From: Deltaproteobacteria bacterium
GTDB lineage: Bacteria > Desulfobacterota > Desulfobacteria > Desulfobacterales > Magnetomoraceae
NCBI GenBank assembly: GCA_002753725.1
Contig: PEAL01000016.1
Span: 1 to 33,837 of the forward strand
Direction: 5' to 3'
Length of the DNA stretch: 33,837 nucleotides
A model generated the notes under the pieces. It was not told the DNA's origin. It was given only the letters and a program-made list of their open reading frames with translations, and did no database searches. Positions 27,562 to 33,837 of the stretch are shown piece by piece (within the stretch, counting starts at the first letter, position 1; the number at the start of each line of letters is the position of its first letter). The translations under genes were made by a program, and so were the position numbers.

Positions 27562-27753
27562 ATATATCAATTAAATGAAAAATATAGTGGAGTATCAGTC
27601 CCAGACTGTTCATGTCTTTTTGTACGAAATATGAAAAAAAAAGAAACTTGTTTTTTTTTCATGCAAGGGGTAGATTCAAGGTCGTATGATATAGCAATAA
27701 TTTCATTAATGGCTTTAGCTTTAAAACCATAATCATCAGTCAGGGAGTGGAAC

Positions 27754-27920
27754 ATGAAAAACGTTATGATTACATTCTTTATAATTGTATGTTTCTTTGA
27801 ATCTTATTCATTTGCGGAAGATAAAACGATTAATGAGCGTTAAGTGATCTCAAGAGTAAAATCAAGCAGCTTCAAGACCGCTTTGACCATCCTAATCAAC
27901 AATTAAGTATCGCGCATTAA
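27754..27920 (+). pseudogene. Frameshifted small exported coiled-coil protein
   Basis: An ATG with a GGGAG site upstream begins a clear signal peptide (MKNVMITFFIIVCFFESYSF then AEDKTINER), which stops at 27843 after 29 residues. One frame over, the sequence goes on as LSDLKSKIKQLQDRFDHPNQQLSIAH to a stop at 27918, a helical coiled-coil segment that would be the natural continuation. A single lost base near 27840 would explain this, for about 55 residues in all. It resembles the start of the broken gene at 10341-10757 in design. Function is unknown; the short stretch makes the call tentative. Confidence 0.5.
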
Positions 27921-27937
27921 CTTATTGATTTTATCCA

Positions 27938-28010
27938 TGATCCCAACGGGATTCGAACCCGTGTTATCGGCGTGAGAGGCCGACGTCCTAAACCGCTAGA
28001 CGATGGGACC
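27938..28010 (-). tRNA. tRNA-Glu (anticodon CTC)
   Basis: Read on the minus strand, it starts GGTCCCATCGTCTAGCGG. The acceptor stem is seven pairs (one G-U), the D arm is GTCT/GGAC, the anticodon stem is TCGGC/GCCGA around loop CTCTCAC with anticodon CTC, and the T arm is ACGGG-TTCGAAT-CCCGT. The discriminator is A (at 27938) and CCA is not encoded. It decodes GAG. It lies on the opposite strand to its neighbours. Confidence 0.95.
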
Positions 28011-28186
28011 ATAATTTTGAAGAAGTAATCTGTTTGACTATATTAGTTTAAATGAAAAGTCAATCACTTTTCTTAACCCAATGTTCGGCCCCCCCAGCTT
28101 GATAGCAAACAGATGTGTATTTTTTTATGAACCCTTTTCAATGATTGACACATCCGTAATATCATCATATATTCAATATTTTAAGG

Positions 28187-31100
28187 ATGATAAATTCTCG
28201 TCAACACTTATATTCGTATAACAAAATGCAAATCATACCGCGATTCAATCCATATAGCATGACAGATGATCAGATTCTGAAGTTGCACACCGGTCAGGAT
28301 GCAAGCTTAAAATGGATGCTTTCAACCATTCAAAACAATCAGAATCAGATACATTCAAAGCATGTTGTTGTTTGTGGGCCTTACGGCAGTGGAAAATCAT
28401 TTTTGCTGAGGCGGCTTCAAATACATTTTAAACCTTACAAGACCATAGCCTGCTTTCTTTTCCCTGAAGTCCAGACCAATATTTTTCACCCGGATGATTT
28501 TCTTGCAAGCATTCAATCGGTTATCTCCTGTGAATATGCTTTTCAACTTGTCCCAAAATGGTTTTCCCCTTCTCGCGATCACTGGCAAAAACATTTGAAA
28601 ACCATTGGGGAGCTGCTAAAAAAGTCTTCATACAAGCATGTCATTATAGGCATAGAAAATTTGAATACCTTTTTATCTGAAGGAGGCGTATTCTCATCAT
28701 CGTCAGCGCAACAACTGTTGAAAGATTTTTTAACGAACAGTTCATGGTTAACCCTTGTTACAACGTATGCTGGTTGTAATTTACCCGACGATGCCAACGC
28801 AATATTTAAATTATTTTCCTGTCATAACATACCCCTTTGGCAAGAACAGGATCATGAACGCTTTATCAAAAAATTTTTCAAAAAACATGATTATTCGTCT
28901 GATGTGCAAAGCAAGATCAAATATAAAGCATTGGCACGGTTTACAGGTGGAACCCCGAGAAATGTGCTTATCCTTGCCGATATTCTTCGCAATGAAGACC
29001 TTCTTTCCACCACGCATGCATTGGAAAAAGCGATGGATATAATGACACCCTTTTTTCAGACCCAACTATTTGCGATGCAGCCCGGGCATCGATTGTTGAT
29101 TGATGCGCTCATTCGAGGTGGTGAACCCTGTTCTTTGAAAGAACTGGGAAATCGTGTTCAAGCCAAATCGTCCAGGATCAGTGAAAGCATCTCATGGCTG
29201 GTGAATCAGGGGGTTTTAAGCATGGAAGCCTGTCCTCCTCACGAAACAGTTATGTATATCACCGATCGTTTGTTTGTCCATTATTATCGAATGCGACACA
29301 TTCATGTTCACAATCGAACAAAAATGCTTGCAAGTGTCAGTGAATTTTTAACAACATTCTATGATCACCAGGAACTTAAGCAATATGCTGAAAATTTTTA
29401 TTGGGATGGTAATGTTTTAATTGCTCGTGATCTGATGCATATTGCTTTATCTCATGCAGGATTAACAATTAAAGCTCTGTCCTGGCGAGAGGATACGCCA
29501 TCCCTGTTTCATGCATTGAATATTTGTGAAGCCAACGATTATGAACTTCCCAAAAGTGAAAAAAAAGTGGTTTTTCAGCGCTCACAAATGTTGGATTTAC
29601 TTGCAGCGTCCCAATATGGTCCAGACCATTTGGATAAAAAACGCCTGGGAAGAAATATTTTAGGCTCTCTTTTTCTGGATGAAAAAATGCGTCGATATCT
29701 TTTTCAGAAATGTATTCAAAATAAGTTATCTCAAAATCAATGGATGGATTTGGATCTGTATTTAATCGTCGAGCGAATCAAACTGCAGGATGGCTATGGG
29801 GATATTTTGATTCGATTGATGGATCAAATAGCAAGTGGGGAGATTCTTCCTGATATTATTCGTGAATCACGGATAAAACGTTTGAAAAAAGACGATCCAG
29901 AGATCTATCATGCCTTGATCGCTTTTTTCTCAGAACGTCTTCCTTTTGAAGTATCGTCCTCTGAAATATTTGATTCCCACAAACACTGTCTGACAAAACT
30001 CGCAAAAAAAGAAGATGTTCAAGCATTCCATCTGGAACAGATGGGATGGCAGATGGGATGGCAGAAACAATTTACAAAAGCGGTTGATTATTTTCAGAAG
30101 GCCCTTGCGGTTCGAAAAAAAAATGCTCACATCAAAAAGCAAGCCTGGATATTCTCTCAGATAGGATGGTGTCATCAGTCATTAAAAGAATATGAGATTG
30201 CTCTCAACTTTCACGAACAGGCGTGTGAGTACTACTCCCGTTTTGATGATCTGATCAATCAGGCCTGGAATCTTGGATGTATCGCCCGCATTTATGGAAA
30301 AAGAAGACACTATGAAACAGCCATTGAAAAACATCACGAAGCGCTTTGTTTATTAGAAAAACAAGCAGATAGAGACCTTTCGGCATGGAATTGGTCCCGC
30401 ATTGCACGCAACCTGACCCGGCTCAAGCGGTACGATGAAGCCATGAATGCACATCATACCGCATTGAATTTGATTGAAAATGAAAACAATATAGAACTTG
30501 AAGCCTGGAATCTTGAAGGTATGGCCTGGATATATGGTAAAATTGACCAGTACGAAGAAGCCATCAAAACTCAGCAAAAGGCGTTAAAATTTCGCAGCCA
30601 GGAAGGCAACATATCACAGCAGGCCTGGAATCTTGAAGGTATTGGCTGGGGCCTTGGAAAACTGGAACGATATGAAGAAGCTCTAAAAGTATTGAATCGG
30701 GCCTTCAAAATCAGGGAAAGAACACGCCATGTCTCAGGGCAGGCATGGAATCTCGAAGGAATTGCAAGGTATTTAGGAAATCTGAGCCGTCATGAGGAAG
30801 CCATTGCTGTTCATAAACGTGCATTTTTATTACAGGAACAAAAAAACAATATTGACCGGCAGATATGGAATTATCGGGGAATTGCCTGGAACTATAAAGA
30901 AATGAACGTCTATGATCAATCGATCCTTTTTTTGTATAAAGCACTGGAAAAAGCTGAACGATCAGACAATTTATACTGGCAACCAACACTCTTGGGCTTG
31001 ATTGGATGGAACTTGCGTCAGGCACATCGACTGACAGACGCAATCGATGCCCATGAAAAAGCAATATCAATATATAAAGCACAAAACAATTTTTCAGCTA

Positions 31101-31573
31101 TTTTTGAAAATGCCGGCCAGGTTGCTATCAATTATTTTATTTTAGGAGATACCGGTCGTGCATGGCATATCCTGGATCATTATGGGGAAGGATCAAAAAA
31201 TCCAAATAAATTGATATCTCGTATGGGCGACGCTGTGATATATCTGGAAAAAAACGTGCGTAAAGCAACCGCATTAAAAACAGGAACAGACATTTTGGAT
31301 GGTATCTGGTATCGTCGCAATCAATGGAACATATCACCGATCATACAATGCTTTTTTCTTGCTTTAGTTAAAGCTGAAATGGATACGTTCTTAATTCAAA
31401 AACTCGTTATTTATATCCATAAACGATGCGGAAACTTACTGGATGAGCCGATTCATATCATTTTTGCATTGGTTAAATATATTCACTCTGGACGAAATCC
31501 TCGTCTTTTGAAAAAAATGGAACCTGATCAACGACGAGCTGTTGAGGCTTTAATGGAATCACTTGGGATTTAG
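28187..31573 (+). CDS. P-loop NTPase with C-terminal TPR-like repeats (STAND-like)
   Basis: The 1128-residue protein has an N-terminal AAA/STAND-type ATPase with Walker A GPYGSGKS (64-71), a probable Walker B strand (HVIIGIENLNTF, about 150-161) and a sensor-like FTGGTPRNVLILADIL. A winged-helix-like segment follows (about 300-360: LLIDALIRGGEPCSLKELGNRV, then VNQGVLSMEA). Residues about 630-965 hold eight TPR-like repeats of exactly 40 residues, each with an AWNLEGIAWxxGK-type helix and a YEEAI-type helix. A 160-residue tail has no known domain. There is no membrane segment or N-terminal effector domain. Such proteins use the repeats to sense a ligand and the NTPase to oligomerise, as in MalT-type regulators or antiphage STANDs. 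AAGG abuts the ATG; an ATG at 28226 is possible. The stop codon overlaps the end of MITE copy D. Confidence 0.8.
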   Translation: MINSRQHLYSYNKMQIIPRFNPYSMTDDQILKLHTGQDASLKWMLSTIQNNQNQIHSKHVVVCGPYGSGKSFLLRRLQIHFKPYKTIACFLFPEVQTNIFHPDDFLASIQSVISCEYAFQLVPKWFSPSRDHWQKHLKTIGELLKKSSYKHVIIGIENLNTFLSEGGVFSSSSAQQLLKDFLTNSSWLTLVTTYAGCNLPDDANAIFKLFSCHNIPLWQEQDHERFIKKFFKKHDYSSDVQSKIKYKALARFTGGTPRNVLILADILRNEDLLSTTHALEKAMDIMTPFFQTQLFAMQPGHRLLIDALIRGGEPCSLKELGNRVQAKSSRISESISWLVNQGVLSMEACPPHETVMYITDRLFVHYYRMRHIHVHNRTKMLASVSEFLTTFYDHQELKQYAENFYWDGNVLIARDLMHIALSHAGLTIKALSWREDTPSLFHALNICEANDYELPKSEKKVVFQRSQMLDLLAASQYGPDHLDKKRLGRNILGSLFLDEKMRRYLFQKCIQNKLSQNQWMDLDLYLIVERIKLQDGYGDILIRLMDQIASGEILPDIIRESRIKRLKKDDPEIYHALIAFFSERLPFEVSSSEIFDSHKHCLTKLAKKEDVQAFHLEQMGWQMGWQKQFTKAVDYFQKALAVRKKNAHIKKQAWIFSQIGWCHQSLKEYEIALNFHEQACEYYSRFDDLINQAWNLGCIARIYGKRRHYETAIEKHHEALCLLEKQADRDLSAWNWSRIARNLTRLKRYDEAMNAHHTALNLIENENNIELEAWNLEGMAWIYGKIDQYEEAIKTQQKALKFRSQEGNISQQAWNLEGIGWGLGKLERYEEALKVLNRAFKIRERTRHVSGQAWNLEGIARYLGNLSRHEEAIAVHKRAFLLQEQKNNIDRQIWNYRGIAWNYKEMNVYDQSILFLYKALEKAERSDNLYWQPTLLGLIGWNLRQAHRLTDAIDAHEKAISIYKAQNNFSAIFENAGQVAINYFILGDTGRAWHILDHYGEGSKNPNKLISRMGDAVIYLEKNVRKATALKTGTDILDGIWYRRNQWNISPIIQCFFLALVKAEMDTFLIQKLVIYIHKRCGNLLDEPIHIIFALVKYIHSGRNPRLLKKMEPDQRRAVEALMESLGI

Positions 31574-31763
31574 GACTGCTCAAAAAATAAGTTCCCATTT
31601 TAATTTCGGAGACACGACCCTTAATTCGATGAATAGTGGAGTCCTAAAGCTTTAGCTTTGGGAGTTCCTTAGATTTTCAATGCGTTGTTTTTCTGTAACT
31701 CCCAAAGCTAAAGCTTTGGGACTCCAATCTAAAATGGGGAACTTATTTTTCGAGTATTCCTAA
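31570..31763 (-). mobile_element. MITE-like element, copy D (subfamily 1)
   Basis: This is the reverse complement of copy A with only three or four differences, bounded by TTAGGACTGC and GTATTCCTAA. TA occurs at both edges (31571-31572 and 31761-31762), consistent with a TA target duplication. The core palindromes are at 31638-31666 and 31697-31725, 30 bp apart. Its left edge supplies the stop codon TAG of the upstream NTPase gene. Confidence 0.82.
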
Positions 31764-31851
31764 GTGCCCTATTTTAGATTGGACGCCTTAGAGGATTTCA
31801 GAGGGAGAAACCAACAAAACGACAAAATTTTTAAAAATGAAAGGACAGGCG

Positions 31852-32802
31852 ATGAAAAGAATTGCTATCACCGGTGCCGGTGGATATATCGGGCAAGCCC
31901 TGATGAACTATCTGGATGGCTATAATGGTTGCGATGCCATGCTTGGAATCGACCTGAAAAAGCCAGCGTTTCATTCAAACCGATTGACATTTATTGAAAA
32001 AGATATTCGGGATGGATCCTTGCTCAACGATATTAAACAGTTTTCAGCAGATACGATGATACATTTGGCATTTGTGGTTACCCCGATGCATGATGAGGAA
32101 GAAATGTACAGTATCAATGTCAATGGTACCCTGAACATATTAGATATTTGTTCCCGACAAGGTATCAGGCATATCATTGTTGCCTCAAGCGGAACGGCTT
32201 ATGGCGCTTGGCCTGATAATCCAATTCCTCTCACAGAAGAACACCCCATCCGCATTTTTCCCCCCTCGTTTAATTATGCCAATCACAAAGGTTTAAATGA
32301 AAAGCATTTTCATGCATTTAAACAAAAACACCCGGATGTACTCATGAATATTGTTCGTCCCTGCATTGTTTTCGGACCCAATACGAACAATTATCTGTCT
32401 CGATATTGGCAATCCTTTCCATTTACGCCACTGATTGATGGACATGATCCGAATTTTCAATTCGTTCATGAGACAGACGTTGCGGCATTATTTATGTTAC
32501 TTCTGGAAAAACAGGTTGATGGAGCATTCAATGTTGCTGGAGATGGCAGCATGCGAGTATCAGACATTGCACGCATGATTGGCAAACCAGCCTTTTATTT
32601 TCCTAAATGGATGCTAAAATCGATTATCTGGTTGGACTGGCATGCACACTTTCTTTTTGAAATGCCACCAGGAACAGTTGATTACAACACCTACCCCTGG
32701 GTACTGGATACCCAACGTGCAAAAAAGTTACTGGGATGGCAGCCACAGTATTCAACGCAGAAAACCATTGAAATCATGTTTCAAGAAAAGGGAATTATTT
32801 AG
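31852..32802 (+). CDS. NAD-dependent epimerase/dehydratase (extended SDR)
   Basis: The 316-residue protein is an extended short-chain dehydrogenase. The Rossmann motif is GAGGYIG (8-14); the catalytic Tyr142-x3-Lys146 is in FNYANHKGLNEK, and the serine strand reads IIVASSGTAYG. NIVRPCIVFGP and the substrate-side segment DPNFQFVHETDVAALF are typical of nucleotide-sugar epimerases related to GalE. Substrate cannot be told from sequence. The ATG at 31852 follows AAAGGA with good spacing; the in-frame ATG at 31837 lies on that site and is less likely. It is separated from the NTPase gene by MITE copy D and its last bases overlap the convergent zinc-ribbon gene by four bases. Confidence 0.9.
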   Translation: MKRIAITGAGGYIGQALMNYLDGYNGCDAMLGIDLKKPAFHSNRLTFIEKDIRDGSLLNDIKQFSADTMIHLAFVVTPMHDEEEMYSINVNGTLNILDICSRQGIRHIIVASSGTAYGAWPDNPIPLTEEHPIRIFPPSFNYANHKGLNEKHFHAFKQKHPDVLMNIVRPCIVFGPNTNNYLSRYWQSFPFTPLIDGHDPNFQFVHETDVAALFMLLLEKQVDGAFNVAGDGSMRVSDIARMIGKPAFYFPKWMLKSIIWLDWHAHFLFEMPPGTVDYNTYPWVLDTQRAKKLLGWQPQYSTQKTIEIMFQEKGII

Positions 32803-33014
32803 GAGGCTTGAGGTTTCAACGCACGTGTTTCTTTGATGGACGAGATAATTATTTTCCAATTTCGTCGAGCAATTTTTAATTTTGTTTTGAACCTTATTTC
32901 TTCAGATCGGGTCATGCCGGCACTATAATAATCTGAATCCCACCCACAGTTAAGGCAAAGGCCATTGTTGTTTTCATTGCAAAAATTTTTTTTGCATACA
33001 GGACACTTATTCAT
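32799..33014 (-). CDS. Small zinc-ribbon protein
   Basis: The 71-residue protein has a zinc ribbon (Cys4-x2-Cys7 and Cys20-x2-Cys23 in CPVCKKNFC and LCLNCGWD) followed by a basic helix (FKTKLKIARRNWKIIISSIKE). The start at 33014 places the ribbon at the N-terminus with GGAA ten bases upstream; longer in-frame starts exist at 33029 and 33053. It may bind nucleic acid or another protein; it is cytoplasmic. Its gene converges on the epimerase with a four-base overlap. Confidence 0.7.
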   Translation of the reverse strand: MNKCPVCKKNFCNENNNGLCLNCGWDSDYYSAGMTRSEEIRFKTKLKIARRNWKIIISSIKETRALKPQAS

Positions 33015-33210
33015 AATTATTCCACTCATAGCGAAATATAATTTGCGTGTCAACGCAATAAAAGCAATATCAGTTTTTGAAGCGCGTCAGTCATCAATTC
33101 AAGAATTTAAGATTGATAAATTTTGAACACTATTGCATATTTTTTTTTGTTGCAGATTCACGATTAAAAAGGTAATGAAAAACAAAACCAACCTTTAACA
33201 ATCAAACCAA

Positions 33211-33837
33211 ATGCAAGACGATTTTGAATATCAAGCCGTTCCACCAACAGGTGCAGGTCGTATAAAACGATTTGTATTTCATTTATATAATCGATTTATC
33301 CGGTTGAGAGGAACACCTGAGCAAATCGCATGGGGCGTCGCCATCGGCTTTTTTGTGGCAATGACACCCACAATGGGATTTCAAACATATATAGTCATAC
33401 CACTTGCCGCGCTTGTAGGGGTAAGCAAGGTTGCATCTGCTATTGCTGTCTGGTTGACAAATCCTTTAACAGCACCTTTTTTGTATGGTTTTAATTATAT
33501 GATCGGTGCTATGATTTTAGGATATCCCTTAAAAATAGATGTGTTTTCAAATGTGTCCTTTTCTTTTTTGATCCATTCAGGGAGGCAGGTTTTTTATTCT
33601 CTTTGGGTCGGAGGATTTGTTACCGGCGTTATTTTAGGCATTGCTGGTTATTTTCTGGCAGAAGGCTTGATTGTCACCGCCAGAGAAAAAGCAGAACGAT
33701 TGAAAAAAATTAAAGAAAAGGTTCAAACCTCTGCGGCTGAACTCAAAAAAATTAAAGATAAAGTACCGCCTGTGGATATTAAGAAAATTAAAGAAAAAAT
33801 TTCAATTCATAAAGAAAAAAAGTTGACCATGCAAACT
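33211..33837 (+). CDS. DUF2062 membrane protein (partial, cut by window end)
   Basis: The frame is open from ATG at 33211 through the last base (209 codons), so the C-terminus is missing. It begins MQDDFEYQAVPPTGAGRIK and has the DUF2062 signature: RLRGTPEQIAWGVAIGFFVA (about 34-53), then MTPTMGFQTYIVIPLAAL, AVWLTNPLTAPFLYGFNYM, and a last helix LWVGGFVTGVILGIAGYF, giving three to four membrane segments. The final 60 residues are lysine-rich repeats of KKIKEK/KKIKDK, a cytoplasmic charged tail. DUF2062 proteins are inner-membrane proteins of unknown function, often near glycosyltransferases. No clear ribosome-binding site precedes the ATG. The 157-bp gap upstream is AT-rich and shows no clear promoter. 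Confidence 0.85.
   Translation, partial: MQDDFEYQAVPPTGAGRIKRFVFHLYNRFIRLRGTPEQIAWGVAIGFFVAMTPTMGFQTYIVIPLAALVGVSKVASAIAVWLTNPLTAPFLYGFNYMIGAMILGYPLKIDVFSNVSFSFLIHSGRQVFYSLWVGGFVTGVILGIAGYFLAEGLIVTAREKAERLKKIKEKVQTSAAELKKIKDKVPPVDIKKIKEKISIHKEKKLTMQT

Noticed and set aside
27529..27732. 67-residue open frame over the octamer repeat
   Set aside because: No ribosome-binding site, low-complexity translation, and an overlapping frame on the other strand; probably chance.
27938..28010. tRNA-Glu as an integration site for a genomic island
   Set aside because: No integrase gene and no repeated tRNA 3' end were seen in the window.
1..31763. A composite transposon bounded by copies A and D
   Set aside because: The content between is ordinary chromosomal genes with no transposase, and other copies of the family are scattered inside.

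Overview
The window is a 33.8 kb AT-rich stretch of bacterial chromosome. Its gene content (L-aspartate oxidase, S-adenosylhomocysteinase, a hybrid histidine kinase with c-di-GMP enzymes, TPR and LRR proteins, a fibrinogen-fold lipoprotein, PtsP, sigma-54-type promoter motifs) fits a deltaproteobacterium / Desulfobacterota, perhaps a Desulfobacteraceae relative of the multicellular magnetotactic group. That placement is inferred from gene style only; there is no rRNA here to confirm it.

Layout. 1-3364: a mobile element, a small alpha/beta hydrolase, an SH3-type anchored envelope protein and nadB, all on +. 3430-8520: a tight three-gene cluster on + that is the most unusual part of the window. 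It encodes a 1072-residue protein with three RAMP (Cas7-like) glycine-loop units, a 300-residue zinc-ribbon protein I do not recognise, and a Cas6-like RAMP protein. No Cas10, Cas1, Cas2 or CRISPR array is present anywhere in the window. 8557-10757: on -, a TPR/OGT-type glycosyltransferase with a TTG start, and a small exported coiled-coil gene broken by two frameshifts. 10955-17575: a second-messenger block on + (REC-PAS-HK-REC-REC-Hpt kinase, two REC-GGDEF cyclases, one GAF-HD-GYP phosphodiesterase), with sigma-54-like motifs before the first and last genes. 17867-23355: on -, ahcY, an unknown protein, an LRR protein, and an SLH/TPR lipoprotein preceded by an LPP20-like exported protein. 23579-27475: on +, a fibrinogen-domain lipoprotein and ptsP. 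27476-28186: a gene-poor stretch with an octamer repeat, a broken small exported gene and tRNA-Glu. 28187-33837: a P-loop NTPase with eight 40-residue TPR-like repeats, an NAD-dependent epimerase, a small zinc-ribbon protein, and a DUF2062 membrane protein cut by the window end.

Mobile DNA is plentiful but non-coding. One MITE-like family with a conserved double-palindrome core appears four times: two near-identical inverted copies close to the window ends, one variant with different ends, and one chimera. A separate 276-bp palindromic element with 24-bp perfect terminal inverted repeats and a 9-bp target duplication lies at 19997-20272.

How the genes may work together: the RAMP cluster looks like a reduced or divergent CRISPR-type RNA-guided effector whose guides would have to come from elsewhere, or a domesticated RNA-processing machine. 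The 10955-17575 block looks like a self-contained c-di-GMP control module. All functional calls rest on motif recognition by eye.
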